Source of the DNA: Cladopsammia gracilis
Taxonomy: Eukaryota > Cnidaria > Anthozoa > Scleractinia > Dendrophylliidae
Assembly: GCA_022457155.1 (NCBI GenBank)
Contig: JAJGOT010000214.1
Coordinates: 217,501-281,500, forward strand
Direction of reading: 5' to 3'
DNA: 64,000 bases
Shown here: one piece after another, positions 23,748-36,953 of the stretch
How positions within the stretch are numbered: the stretch's first letter is position 1
How the letters are laid out: each line of letters opens with the position of its first letter
The notes under the pieces: model-generated
The model's database searches: none
The model's input: only the letters and a program-made list of their open reading frames with translations
What the model was told of the DNA's origin: nothing
Program-made: the position numbers and the translations under genes

Positions 23748-25117
23748 TCAATTAAGTTGAGAAAATAGTTGAAAATGTTCATAATACGTACGTAAACTTG
23801 AACAACTAATGACGCACATTTACACACAATGAAGCTTTATTTCTAATAAATGCTATTTTCAATTTGTGTACACGACACTAGGAATGTTTTACAACTAAAT
23901 AAATTACATGACATTTAAACTCACTGTACGGTAGTTAATTTTCTGAATAATTTTGCACATTGTTTATTTTCATTGGAAATGTCCTTTTGAAATCTGAATT
24001 AATAACAATCATAGATTCTATGATAACTGTCCCACCGACAATATAATGAAGTTAACGTTACGGTAACTAAATTAATTTACTTAATATAAACTAAGCTTGT
24101 ATTGAGAGGTATTAAATTAACACCAAGTAAAATCTAACATCCAAACGCGGTATCAGTTAGAATGGAAAAAGTCGTGCACTTGATTTACAAACTATTTCTG
24201 ATTCTGAAGAAATCTGCAATCATTCTATAACACTCTATAAGTAAGTTGTCTAAAACACATCGTGATAAATGGCAGGCAACTGTACTGAGAGACTGGGTTC
24301 GACGAGTACTTGTCCCTGTGGTGTTACGCATGGCTGTAGTGGACGACTGCTGGCCAGCTGTAGTGCTGAGTGGGGTAAGTCCCAGGAGTTTTCTATCCTG
24401 AAAGAAAATGTTTTAAGGGTGGTTATTTTCCGAAAATTTCCGAGGCAGATAAGAAAATGTTTTATAAAATGGTCATTTACTGAAACCTCTTCGAGGAAAA
24501 TACGAAAAGGTTTAAAAAGACCACAGTAGCGAAATAGAAACACCGGAACCTACATGTATAGTACGGGATCTAATCAGCTTTAAGATAACGATTTGATGAC
24601 AAAGTAAGGCTGATTCACGGTACGGAAACGACTATGCCTTGCTTATTTATCAAATCGTTTTACGAAAATGTTTGCATTTAAAATTAACACCTTTTGGTTC
24701 GTTACGAATTTAATAGAGCAGGAGTCTTTTAAAGGTATTGAACCATCAGACCAGTTTATACTCGAAATTGTTTCCTTTAGCTTTGTCACTGCACGATTAT
24801 TTTTGGCTGAAATAACCAAGCCTCAAGTCTGGCTTTCGCAGTTCTAAGTTATTTCAATACAGTTGGCTTGCAGTATGTAAATTGTTGAGTCAAAATCACC
24901 CAAACCCCCTCCCCTAAAAAATATATTGGTTCACTCCTAATAGGCTCCTAAATAGGGGCACTGAAAATGAAATCGATATCTGCACATGTGTCAACTGAAA
25001 TATGATTTTTCGTGGTGGTGGAATTAATGTGGTTTATGTTTATATAAATTCACTGAAGTTTGTATAATAAAGAGGCGCATGCGCTATTGGTTTGAAAAAC
25101 AATGGTAGCAACTTACA

Positions 25118-25314
25118 ATGGCCCTTATCGTAGATGAGTACGCCAGGCCAACATATCAGCGGTTTCTCGCTTTCTTGACCCTATAGTCTCGTTTTGATGT
25201 TTACGCTCACCGTCGTCAGAGGTTCTCGCAAACATCAAAACGAGACTAAAGGGTCAAGAAAGCGAGAAACCGCTGATATGTTGGCGTAGCGTACTCATCT
25301 ACGATAAGGGCTAT
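25118..25314. mobile_element. Palindromic element inserted in exon 4 of gene B
   Basis: The arms, about 85 bp each, run from GGCCCTTATCGTAGATGAG to GTCTCGTTTTGATGTTT and back, with a loop of about 26 bases near 25204-25229. Removing it gives a sequence collinear with gene A (ACTTACAAT...ACTGCCTTCG). The arms differ at few positions (for example GCCAGGCC against GCGTAGC), so the insertion is fairly young. It has no coding capacity. Confidence 0.8.
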
Positions 25315-27337
25315 TGTCACTGCCTTCGTAACCAATCTTTTCACCGTGTCCACCATGTCTTGCAATTTCTTCAGATATGTGGCCGGTGTTGTCACGTTCT
25401 GAGCACGTGATAGATCTGCTAATGAGTTTGTAAGCTGTTGACTGAAGCCGAGGGAAGCTCTTCGGTAAAATTCCAGAACTGTGCTTCTCTGAAAAGTAAT
25501 CAGCATGTGAAACATGCTTATTATCCTGTCTGTCATCATGCTATTTCATTATTTCATTAAATTAACTGTTAGGCCTCTTTCAGGCTCTCGTACCATAGCT
25601 AAGTGTATTGACCACGTTAATTATAAATAAACTATCTATTGTCTTTTGTCCTGTCTGTAATTTTGCTATATCGTATAATAGCTACATATATTCATTATAC
25701 TGTTAGCCTCTTTCAGGCTCTCGTAGTGGGAACTAATCAGTAAAACGTGAAAGCAATCAACGCGAACACAATTTAAACGCAGGAAGACAGTCTCTGACCA
25801 TTTGATTTTCGCGTTCGCGATCTCCATTAAACGAGAGCCTCGAACAAGCAAATCATTCATGGATTAAATAATAAACTATGGAAGGAAGTGATAATTAAAT
25901 TTCCAAAAAGAATGGTCAAAATTGTAATGGATTACGTATTTAATTGTTACCAAACTTGCGATGATAATATCAATTTTCATGAAAGCGTCTGTATAGCAGT
26001 TAGAAACTAATCTCATCATACATCTTTGCTGAGGGGGGATCTCTAAATTCGAAAAACGCACACAAACTAGAGTACGTAGTACAACCAAAGTCTTACCGAT
26101 AGATTCGTCCAACCTGATCTATTTAAGTTCATATCTTGCATTATCACAGTTGCAGGTGAGTCACAGGTAGGGTTACAGGAATCAGTAATGCTGTACTCGA
26201 AATTCTGCAATAAAAATACTCAATACAATTAAAATGCCAGTTTGTCAACCCGCTTTATTTTTGCCTAAGATTTTCCCTTAATATCTTAAGAAGAAAACAC
26301 GTGTTGCCCAAAGTAAAACAAACTGTTGATAAGGCAAATACATTAAGCATTATATCATTCATTCATAACAGTACCTTTCCCTGGATTAACGTAAAAAATC
26401 TTCACCTCTGAAGACGGGAAATATTAATGCAAAATGAAAAGAGAACTGAATTTCCTTTTTGTAAAATACTACATTGTATATAAACAACACAACCAAAGAA
26501 ATGTACTTCTGAAGAACTTCCATTTGAGTAGTCACAATGTATGATTAACAAAGTTGATTTTGCTGCAATTCAATTCCAATCAATTCAATTCGATTGAACT
26601 TGAAAAAAAAATTTTTTTCCGTTAACATTTATGGTCATTTGTATTTGAATTGATACTCCATATTCATATAGACTTACTGTATAGTTCTCGGCTCTGTATG
26701 TTAAGCCAGCCAGGAGACGCGAAGAAAAATATAGAAATTGAACATTTTTTTGCAACTCCCGACGGAGTGCGATGGTTCCCGAACATCGAGTCCGGATGCA
26801 GCCGGCGTCCACAGTAGAATTACTGAGGTACACACTCAATAAACATAACAATAGAAAACGATGACTTGGGTGGAATGTAGCTTGTCGTGAATCTGCAAGA
26901 ATGTAAAAAAAAAATTGCTTATAAGTTCGACTTAATAATAACAAACTACCACACAGTCAAATTGACAGCATCTGTAACAAAACATTTCTGGGTCAAACCA
27001 GAATAAATCTTTCTTGTTTTTGTGAATGTTTCAGACACAAACAAACGTAATATTACCGACAAGTTTTTAAAGTGGTAGACAAAGTACGACAATGAAATTA
27101 AATAAACACGTTTCAGATACCGAATAAAGACTCGTAGGTAGACAAAACGACTTAAAGGCGGAGTGAAACAGTATATTACGAGGAAAAATAACAGCTTTGA
27201 GAACAACAAGAAAAAAAACCAAGAGGAGAACACGCTTTTTAGTTTGTTTTTAGGTCGGGTGTTATTCAGCAATCGTCAGTGGGGCACAAACGTTCAAGTT
27301 GACCTTGTACAACTATAAATATATCATTATTATAAAT

Positions 27338-27340
27338 ATA

Positions 27341-27430
<90 letters not shown>
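27338..27430. repeat. (TA)n microsatellite in intron 1 of gene B
   Basis: An almost pure TA run of about 90 bases broken by TAATTATA near 27382. The equivalent place in gene A (13820-13845) has only a few TA units, so it expanded in B after duplication. Confidence 0.9.
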
Positions 27431-27433
<3 letters not shown>

Positions 27434-27923
27434 CTAATGTATAGCTGGTATGTCCTTTATACATGTCCTTTAAGTATTATAAATTCAAATTCAACTTTGT
27501 AACATTTATTTTTCGAACTGATGATGGAGCGGTAATTATACCGAAACATGTCTTCAAAAAAATATCCTTTTTCTTAAATTCCTTTATATTAAGACTATAT
27601 AATAGTTAGCAATAGTCTAGCCTTACTTTTAAATAACTGCAGATTAATGTACAACACCCGAAACATGCATGTACTACAAAAAAGCGTGTTTTGCTTCTTG
27701 TTCGCAAAGCGCTTTCTTGCTTGCTTGCTCTTCTATAGCACATGAACTTTTCCTTACAGATTTTGACAGTGGGTAAAGAGAAACTTAAACAAACCACTAT
27801 AACTAAACCAATTACCTGCCATAATTCAGGATAGCACTTGTTTCTTCTTTTTCTTGTTGTAGATGGTTGTGCTGTGCACTCTGATCTTTTAAATTGGAAT
27901 GAAAAATTGTCCAAATTGCCATT

Positions 27924-28054
27924 CTTTTATACTCTTTTAAAAGTTCCTGGTTTTGTCATCCCACGGTCTAATTTAAGATTTTCCTTCCAAACTCTAAAAG
28001 AGGTAGGCTGCAGAAAATTCTTCATCCGATGTAGTTTAGGTGTCTTCTGACTCA
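27924..28054 (-). promoter_or_regulatory. Promoter of gene B: TATA and AP-1 elements
   Basis: TATAAAAG (27924-27931 on minus) is about 100 bases before the ATG at 27822. TGACTCA is at 28048-28054. The surrounding 300 bp is nearly collinear with gene A's promoter, and the promoter appears intact although the coding region is broken. Confidence 0.65.
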
Positions 28055-30186
28055 TCAAGCAGGTGGCAAGATATACCCCTAAAATTTGACTTCCCAATTT
28101 CGATACTTTACTTTCAGGGTCTAACTTTATTTCTCTATTACTTTTTTAGTCAAAAATGTAACAAACTGCACGTATATGCTGAATTGTTTTGAAATTGTTT
28201 AATTATTGTTTAACAAAGTTAGAACAATGCATCCCATTATTATGACAAATCCGATTTATTTCCTTTATTATTATTATAAATATTTTATTAATTCTAAAGG
28301 AATTAACAACAAACTTCCAACTGTGTCAACAACCTACGTCCGCTGCTGGGAGTAGGCGCGGTTCCCTGCTTTTACAAAAATTCAGCAATAGATGTGATAA
28401 TATTCTGGCCGTTTCTGACTTTGTTGTTTGAAGTGACCACAAGCGGTGTGCACATGCAAGTCGCATTCAATGAATTTGTATGTTTGAGATAGAGGGAAAT
28501 TATTTTAAAATAACTTTACAGTGGAAAAATTCCTAAATGATAAACTCTGGAAAGAAAAGCTCTTCAAACGGTTCCTGTTGTTGTTCACCGCTGTCATGAG
28601 CTAAATTTACATTAGGTGGGTAATCTTTGAAGGTAGGTACGTGAGTACCATATTGAGTCGGAAATTATTTCTTTAACATTATTCCAACATCCTTTCCTGG
28701 TTTTCTTTCACATTTACGAGAATATATATGGATTTAAGAAAGCTTGGGCCTGCAATTTCGCTATTCATTAGTCAGATTGAAGACCATCCATATAGCTTCA
28801 TCACCAGTTTTTATTGCTGGCGGCGATTTAAAACGACACAACAAACACTCATGATTATGAACGTAAGCGAAGGTGATTCAATAGCCATACATTTAGTCAA
28901 TTGTTTCAGATTTATTTTGTCAGTATTTGTCTGCTTACAGTTTAGTTGTTTGTTGTGTCCTTGCTCTCTCTCCTTCTCTCTTTATTGGTTTGCAATTGTC
29001 TCTTGAAGAATGTTCGCCTTATTTATTTCACAAGGCGAGAATATTAAAAGTTATATTAGTTGCGGACATAGTGTCTCAAGGATGCCCCATGATTCGAGCT
29101 TTAGCGCAACGTAGTGCCGTTTTAGGTTCGTTTAGGCTCTTAGCTACTGAGACCAACACCTTTCTAATTAAATGAAGAAACATAAACATGTCTGGGAGAT
29201 AAAGTAAAAGCAATCTAACACTCGACTTGACTGGAACCCATTAATTTCATTGTGATTTATCAGAGACCTAACGAGAACTGGAGTCGGATGAGAGTTGACA
29301 AGGGTTTATGTTAACTCGATGGGAGAGCACGATATCGGATAAATAGAGCCTTTCAGGAGTGAGAGTTTCAGGTATCGTCGATTCTTTATGAAAATATCGG
29401 AAACATTCAAATTGGTGAGCTGAGGGCGATGACTGCATGTACTAGACAATCGAGAAAGTTGGTGGTCAAACCGACTGTATTCTCCAGTTTGATTTAAGAC
29501 CTTTTCGAAACATTCCCTTGATAGTTTGCATGTTCACCACTTCCTCGATTCAACGCTTGTTTTTTGTTTTGTACATGTAGTAACTTGAATGTGCTTATTT
29601 TAGTTGATCCGTAGTGGAGTTTCTCACGAGCAGAACACCATTAGATACTAATTAGGAGCTCTGCTACTATCTCGGTTAGTATATATTTTATTCAAACCAA
29701 AGGAACAACTTTTATACAGATTTTAATTCTAGCGACAAGACAGGATTTTATCACTGAACTTTAGAAAATTATAAAATGTTTGTGGTATTTAATCAGTTAA
29801 TTTGCGCTGTTGGACCTGTTTTGTTGTGTTATGTTTTGAGTTCGTGAAGAACCTGATTTCATTCCTTCACGTTTTTACTCGTTTATCATTCGATCGATTT
29901 CATTCAGTAATATATAACTTGACAAAAGCACTCATAGCTGTGACATGAATAATAAATAGCAGGCTGTCCTGGCAGGCTCGTATTTTAACTTGTTATCATT
30001 AATATGATCAGTGCAGTGAACAGTGATAAATAGTTTTGCTTATGAAAATAAAACAGGTAAAGGGGACCAAAAGACGTAGTTCCTGTCACTGAAATAATGA
30101 AGAAATACAGGCAATTAATTTGTCCTCCATAAAACGAAAATGAAACAAAAGTAACACATTTCAGAAGCTAAGGAAATTTGAACTTT
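28055..30186. other. Upstream flank of gene B, duplicated with the A unit
   Basis: No gene is supported. It contains the distal conserved block (28571-28640) and the spacer shared with 22638-23455. A 92-codon plus-strand frame at 28728-29006 is not preserved in the A copy, so it is not likely to be coding. The duplication ends near 30186. Confidence 0.55.
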
Positions 30187-32492
30187 AGCTGACGTGTTTT
30201 TTCGCAGAAAGAGGGAAGTGGCTTTTTGCAGCAGGAAAATTTCCTTGGAACAAACTACGCAATATTTTATGAACTGAAAACAGTATTATACTGTTCAGAA
30301 GGTAACTAAGGAAAAACTACAAAAATGGTAATGAAACTTAAGTCATACTATATGAGAGCAAAACTAAATCTAATGCACGTGAGTGTAACTTTTCTTAGGC
30401 AGGGTTAAGATGCCTTTTCGTAGACACAGCTGTGACAGCTGTGAGGAACCGAATCGGGCTTATTCTAAAAATTCTAAAATTATCTAAATTAAGTTCTAAC
30501 TCTAGGATTTTTTAACGGGATTTGGTTATTTGTTCTGGCTGGAAATCCATAAATGCCTGCAACAAGATGTTATTATCAGTTTTTTTTAATCACTCGCTTT
30601 GCCTTCGATTCGTCTGGATCAGCTGCGGCGTAGTGTTATTTTGATTCTGACGTAATTGCATCGAGTTGTTGTGTTGTTGCCAGGCAACTGCGGACACCTT
30701 CCAAATATAAAGGGGTTAGTTTCTAAAGAAATTGAGTGTGCTGTTGCGTCGGAGGGGAAGTAAAACATAAAAAAAATGGTTTTATCAAATGATTTGATTA
30801 GGGAAATTTACGGTGGCCAATTGTTTTGTTATTAACTCTGTAGATAAAGCCAAATTTTGACCTTCCAAAGATACTTAAGGTGACCGAACACAGTTTTGAG
30901 AGGTTGTGAGTATATGTCATTCGTTAGGGCATTATGTGAGAAAGGTTGCAGTTTAGAAGCTGAAACTTTGCAAAAGGAAAATATAGTGATGAAAGATTTT
31001 AATTAACGGCTTACATTTGCGCTTTGGACTATCTCCATGGCAACGTGGATGATTGAAAACAACCCTAAAATTTCACTTTTGTAAGGTTTACGTAATATCC
31101 AGTCATTAGATTTTCTCATGAACTTGCACACAATAAATAATTCTTATTGTTTAAAGTTGGCTCGACCAAACGGTTTTTTAAATATTCAAGAACATAGCTG
31201 CCCAGTCAATATCGATCGTGTCACAGAATTCCTTTGTTAGACTTCTGTTTTAAAGTTCTCATTATTTGAAATGCGATAAAAATAAGAATTCTGACAAATT
31301 TCATGAAATTTCAATTTTAATTTTTGAGAAATTGTCGTTTGTGTGCATTGTTTACAAAACGGACCTGTCTCAAATTCTTTCTAAAACCCCGCGCCATCAC
31401 GCGAATTACCGCTGACCGCCCGCGAAACAGTGTTCGGCCGCTGACATCTGTTTCCGCGGCTGAGAGATTGTCTGACAAATGAATTTTCAGGATAGTCTTT
31501 CGACAATCTTTCAGCTATTTAAGGGCATTATCCTCCAATATACTCCAGCAAGTCAGAAAGCTAAGGGGTTTATTTATTGCATAACCCTACGATTGATTTC
31601 TTAAACGCAAATATTTTGTGAATTCTGTTTTGTTTCCTAGCACGGCCGATTTGCTAGACTCTGTTACAGGGCCGTTAAATGCAGGTTCGACTGTATTTGT
31701 AATGGTAATTATACGGTTTCGAGTTCAATTTGTGATAAATTTGCACAAGTGAGTTTTTCAAAAAGCTCATCTACAAATAATTATACTTGAAAAAAATTAC
31801 ACAGAGGAAGTGACGGTCTTATCGTAGACAGGAACTGAGCATTTGACGCGTATTCAGTGTGACACTTCATTTACTGATTGGCCGATGAAGATCAGCCCAT
31901 AATACTAGAAGAATATTTTCAATAAGAATTTCAAGCTACAATTGAAATGGTGTTACACCCAGTTAAGCTGCACTGTATACTGATTATGCTGTTATCACTT
32001 GGTATTGGCAAGCACCTGTATTAGTTTTAGTGAATGTTCACTTACCAGAAAAAAACATTTTTATAAAGCGACCAGTGGCCCGTTTCTCGAAAGTCCCAAT
32101 AATTTTTCCGGCCCGGAACTGTATTTTAATCTATAGAATGGTGAATCTATAGAATGGTGAAGTATTTTTTAACTCTCAATAAAATTTAGTCCTTAAGAGA
32201 ATGTAATTTACGACATATCAATGTAACAATACCGTCTAGCTACTTTCACTGACGGCAACATCTCAAAGTTAAACCTAAAAACTGACAAATATATAATCAA
32301 TTGACAGCGCCTAATGTAAGATATTTCTTCAGTTTTGCAAATTGTTTATTTAATTCTTTTGAACATGGTAGTTGAAAATCTACATTAATTATACAAATAA
32401 ATAAGGTTTCTTAAACTAAATCAACTTGCAAAGATTCTTATCAACTGTAACATGCACAAGAAAAAGGCAATATCCGCCCAAATATGGACTTA
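30187..32492. other. Intergenic with a repeat beginning TTAAGGTGACCGAACACAG
   Basis: At 30875 a repeat starts TTAAGGTGACCGAACACAGT and a partial inverse (ACAGTGTTCGGCCG) is at about 31427-31440. It belongs to the same family as the TTAA-bounded element at 40468-41269 but is degenerate. A short repeat with CCCGTTTCTCGAAAGTCCC lies at 32089-32107. No gene is seen. Confidence 0.5.
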
Positions 32493-35400
32493 TTACAGCG
32501 GAGAAATCTTTTTATTCGGTTTGCATTTACAAACTGTAAAGAAATCTTCGCTCATTTCATAAGACTTTTCGAGCAAGTTTAATAAAACACAGCGTGAAAA
32601 ACGGCAGACTATTGAACTGAGGGAGTGGGGTTGGACAGGACTTGGCATCGTAGTTTTGCGCGTAGCAGTAGGGAAGGACTGCTGACCAGATCCCGTATTG
32701 AGTGGAGCAAGGCCCTTGAGTTCGCGATCCTGAAAGAAAATGTTTCAATAACGGTGTCAATAGAGTAACGTTAACCTCTTCACTAGCAGAGTGAATTATG
32801 GAGACATGTAGTGTAGTTCTAACGTTTGAGTTTGTCAACGAAATCACATGATGTGACCGTTCAAATGAAACCTCTTCAGCAGTTAGTTTGCGTGGTACCA
32901 TTTGTTTTTCAATATTTTACAAAATTAAATTTGGGATTTTTCTTTGATGTTGGCACTCTTGCGAGTTTAATAAAGAGTCAAATGTAGAAAGAAGGGCAAG
33001 TAGTGATAAGGATCTTGTTGTTGCTGTTTTTCACTTGGCAGCAACATATATCTGAAGCCATGACTTTGAAGATGACTTCAGGATCCGCAGCTCTTTTTAG
33101 AACTACACTAACCGAAATAGTCACACTTAGCAAACTACTGTTACTCCTGGATTCAACCTATGCACTATAGCTGCATATAGTATTAAAACTTGGCGTGTAA
33201 GCACCTTGTCAGCAAGATTTAGCAAACAAACGCCGGGATTCTCGAGTCATGCTTTCAGTAGGGGGCTTCAGTGACAAAAAATGCGATGGAAATTGTGAAG
33301 AATTAATCGTAGTTTCCACACTGACTTTATAATTGTCGTAAAATATGTAGTTCAGGTTATGTTTCCTCCAAGTTTTCAAGCAGAATCTTGACGTTTTTCT
33401 GCGAATTTTTGCAATTTTCGTAAAATTCCCACTTTTCATCAAGATGCCACTAAATGTCTCATGTCCAGGTCTCTCGTAGCTTTGCCAATTTTTGCATTTT
33501 TAGTAACATATCTAATTTTAGTAAAAAAATGCAGTTTTTGTCAGGGTAACTCTTTGGTCTCATTTTGTAATTTTCGTTCATTTATTTTTGCAGTTTTCGA
33601 CCCGCTCCGTTCGATCCTGAACAAATGGCAGCAATCGCGTGGAACAGTTAAATTGGATTAGGTGCAACAAAAAAAATCAACTTACAAGTTTCACTGCCCT
33701 GGTAACCAAGTTTTTCGTCTTTCTCACCCTGTCTTGCAATTTCTCCAGATATGTGGGCGATGTTGTCCCGTTCTGAGCACGCGATAGGTCTGCTAATGAT
33801 TTTATAAGCTCTTGATTGAAGCCGAGCAAAACTCGTCGATAAAATTCCAGAACTGTGCTTTCCTGAAAAGTAATCGGTACATAAAATTTGTTGAAATAGT
33901 TTATAGTTTCTAAAGTAGCTGTGGTACTGCGTCGGTGAGAAAGTAAAACACTACTATTTGGTATCAACTGTGTTGATAAAGGAAATGGACCACCGTAAAG
34001 AGATAAGATTGAAGTTGAAGTATAACGATTGCACGACGAGCTTCATGGTGCTTTAAATTTATTATGCAAATTAGCTGAGTGCACAATCAATGTGCACTCA
34101 GCTAATTTGCATAAGTAATTATCATCATCTTTTAACATTTGACGGTACTCACTTGGTCTTTTTAAAACCGCAAGCTGACGTACAATGGCGTAACGTTACT
34201 TATGCAAATTAGCTGAGTACACATTTGAGTCTCTTTATACGTTTCTTTCCTATCTGACGCCATTCAATTCTATATTTAGTGATTCTATGCAACATGCAAA
34301 CTGGATGTGACAGTTAAATTAAAGTTGTTAGGATAACGTCAAGGTTTGCATGCAAAGGTGGTCATGCTACCTTATGATAGACATCACAAAGTGATCATGA
34401 CCTCAACTATAGAAGTTCACCAAAACACACATAATTCTGTGACATATGAAGTAATATGAAAATGACAAAAAAACTCTGTGAAATATGAAGTATTTGTTAA
34501 ACAATGCTTGCGAGCAATGATAGAAATTCTATGAAAAATTGGAGAAAATCGTAATGGAATATGGACAGATTGTCGACCCAACAACTATTTTTAGCGACCG
34601 TTTTCATGGCTGTTGTCTATAATAGTTAGCGCTCATCTCATCAGTCGGAATGGTTCATTAAAGTGCACCTAATCCCCAATTTCTTTCTTTTAATCAACTC
34701 AATGTATGTTGAAAAGTTGAATAGTTAAATATTTCGTGTTTTTAACGTGGCGTTGGTGAATTATAGAGGATGCTAATTAGATGACGTCAAATCAAGAATC
34801 GTTTATTTATTATACAACTCCTTGTTTCCACCTCCAAGTAATATTGACTATTAACAGTTTTTATTTAGTATTTCTTAAATTGATTATCCTTAAACTGTGA
34901 ACTGCGTATTGTAAATTGAAGTAGAAATAATGGTAAAGTCTTGATTTGACGTCATCTAATTAGCATTTTGTAAATTTAAATCTCTATAACTCACTGACGC
35001 GACGTTAAAAATACGAAATATTTCATTATTCGAGTTTCCAACGTACATTGAGTTGATTAAAAGAAAAAAAAAAATTAATTACTAGAAAAACTTACAGATG
35101 CATTCGTCAAACTTGATCGAGTTAAGTTCATATCTTTCATTATAAAAGTAACATGAGATTCACAGATAGGGTTGCAGGAATCCGTAATGCTGTACTCCAA
35201 ATTCTGTAATATAAGAGATCAAATTCGATTAAAAATGCCGCTTTGCTGGGTTAGTTTTGTTCTCTGAAAAGTCTATCCACGGACTAAGTCTTTAAGTCTT
35301 TTATTTTAACAAAACGTTTATGCAGACCCTGTTGTATCAGATCTTCTTAGGCAGAATCTCTCATGAAAGGTTAACACCATCAAGAACTTATTTCACTTTT

Positions 35401-36855
35401 GTGACATAGAATTTAACAAAAAAAGTGGACTTTTACTTTATGTGTTATATTTTTAAACTCCATGTGCCTTGCTGGTACTTTGTCAGAACTAAAATGTGAT
35501 TTTCTCAAATATATTGTACAAGCAAGGAAAACACATCATTTATGAAGACTTACTGTGTAGGTAAAGGCTTCAAATGTTGAACTAGATAGGTCAAAGGAAA
35601 AAGGTTTATAAAGGTCGTTGATAACCCTTCGTAATTCATCACGGGGTTCGACAGTTCCCGAGCGTCGAGTGCGGATACAGCCTGCGTCCACGGTAGAAGT
35701 GAGAATCAAACTCAAGATACATAGCCATTGAAAACAATAACTAGGGCGGAATCCGAATGCGGTTTGTGAATCTAAAGGAAAAATAAAGAAGGAAACACCT
35801 GGATTAAGATGGTTTCATAACAAAGCCTCAGCGGCCGTGGTGAGTACCCTGTCCTAGCCCAGTACCTATAAGAAGGACTTGAAAAGAGAACACTGGTAGC
35901 CTATAACTTTAAAAATCCTTAGACTGAATACAGTTTTGAAAATTGTGATTACTCGGTGTATGGAGGGTATAACTGACGTCATATGCTGTCATATCCGCCA
36001 TCTTGAATCTTACATGGTGCATGCTTAATACGTCAGAACACCACATTGAATGACTCAAAAGTATTTACTAACAAACGACCAGAACATTCAGGCCATCAAA
36101 GCGATGTATCTTTTTTATGTTAAAAGATGTCTTTATAGACGCGTTTTGAAAAGGTTTTCCGTACACACGTACGTTTTTTATTCGTTTTCGCCATCCAAAC
36201 GCGTAATATGGAAACTTTATATAATTACTTTGTAATTGAGTGACTTCCTCCTTTGTTGTTCAGTCCTCGTTTACACCATTTACTTTAGAAAGCGCTTTTG
36301 AAAGTCTCTGTTTTCTGTGTGTTCTCGATCTTTTGCTTGTAGACGGAAATCTACTACCGCGTGAAAAGATTCCTGAAACGTTTCTGAGCAAAGTGACAGA
36401 CGCTGGGAAATCTTAGAAAATTGTCAAATGAATATGAAATTTTTGTGTGTACTTTTAAAAAAATTAAGGAAATAGAAGTGCTAATTCAATATGGACTTTT
36501 TAGTAATTTAATCTTAATTTGTAAACACGCTTTAACTTTACCGAGCGTCTTAATTAAATAAAAAAAAAAAAAACGTTTTAAATACTCTAGCCTGCTGAAT
36601 GACAATAAGTAAAGAGAGACCTTAGACTGAAACAAATATGATAACAATGACAAGTGATAAATGCTGTATACCGCACCAGGGTATTCAAGTTAAATAAACA
36701 TGTAAGGAGTTGCTGACAAAATAAGATAAGGCAGAGGGAAGGCAAAAGCATAGAACTCCAAATTTCAATACACGGCTCATTAAATACTCGCTGATAAATG
36801 TGTGAAACATTACACACATTACATTGTAAAACTGCATAAACAGCTCACCTGCCAT
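32493..36855 (-). CDS. Gene C: secreted helical cytokine-like protein, divergent paralogue of A/B
   Basis: Coding exons (minus): 36855-36849, 35771-35554, 35203-35096, 33862-33686, 32729-32493, giving 248 residues with phases 1,0,0,0 and GT-AG borders. The first exon is again ATGGCAG. Exon 2 gives a signal peptide (FQWLCILSLILTSTVDAG) and helix A. Exon 3 keeps EYSITDSCNP and the Asn-Leu-Thr sequon. Exon 4 keeps VLEFYRRVLLGF and SLADLSRAQN. Exon 5 keeps VCRFSRCVLLNLL and EDFF, then extends into a new Cys-Lys tail (VCKCKPNKKISPL). Compared with A, the second Cys of the N-terminal pair is Arg (CIRTRR) and two Cys are gained at the C terminus (237, 239), so disulfides may differ. It is the oldest split within the A/B/C group. 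Introns carry a hairpin and a MITE. The cytokine role is inferred. Confidence 0.8.
34062..34114. repeat. Perfect hairpin in intron 3 of gene C
   Basis: TTATGCAAATTAGCTGAGTG plus CACA is followed by a loop of about five bases and its exact inverse. A third half-copy (TTATGCAAATTAGCTGAGTA) lies at about 34199. The 24-bp arms contain ATGCAAAT, the octamer-factor motif. It is probably a short foldback repeat. Confidence 0.8.
34685..35066. mobile_element. Foldback MITE in intron 3 of gene C, next to exon 3
   Basis: CTTTTAATCAACTCAATGTA and the inverse TACATTGAGTTGATTAAAAG mark the ends, and the arms continue inward for about 110 bp with mismatches (includes TCTAATTAGCAT and TTTGACGTCATC). The right end is only about 30 bp from the exon 3 donor at 35096, so it could affect splicing. 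There is no coding capacity. Confidence 0.75.
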
Positions 36856-36953
36856 ATCTCGGGGTAGAACTTCTTTGTTCTTTCTTTTTAAGATTCTTGG
36901 GTTGTAAACTTTGTGATTTGAAGTTAGAATGGAGAATGTTCCATGCATTCATC

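Larger units (their letters stand above)
24185..27822 (-). pseudogene. Gene B: paralogue of A, exon 4 interrupted by a palindrome
   Basis: Exons (minus): 27822-27816, 26892-26678, 26204-26097, exon 4 from 25488, and 24397-24185. Splice sites and phases match gene A. Exons 1-2 encode 74 residues with the same signal peptide; exon 3 differs from A at only two residues; exon 5 (70 residues plus stop) keeps ACHLSRCVLDNLL. In exon 4, about 195 bp of palindromic DNA lies just before the original donor (exon end 25117). It is a multiple of three but brings an in-frame TAG at 25248-25246, so the transcript would end after about 190 residues, without the last helix. Gene B is either a recent pseudogene or makes a truncated secreted form. 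An alternative donor inside the insertion cannot be excluded. Confidence 0.7.

Noticed and set aside
24269..24529. 86-codon plus-strand frame with several Cys
   Set aside because: It is antisense to exon 5 of gene B, whose splice site, frame and stop codon match those of A and C; the plus-strand frame is broken in A.
27299..27502. 67-codon frame on the plus strand, Ile/Tyr repeats
   Set aside because: A translation of the (TA)n microsatellite. The same applies to frames over 44.94-45.14 kb and 45.59-45.89 kb.
27606..27914. 102-codon frame reading through exon 1 of gene B
   Set aside because: It runs across the 5' UTR and past a strong donor into intron 1. The ATG of the 7-base coding exon gives the conserved phase instead.
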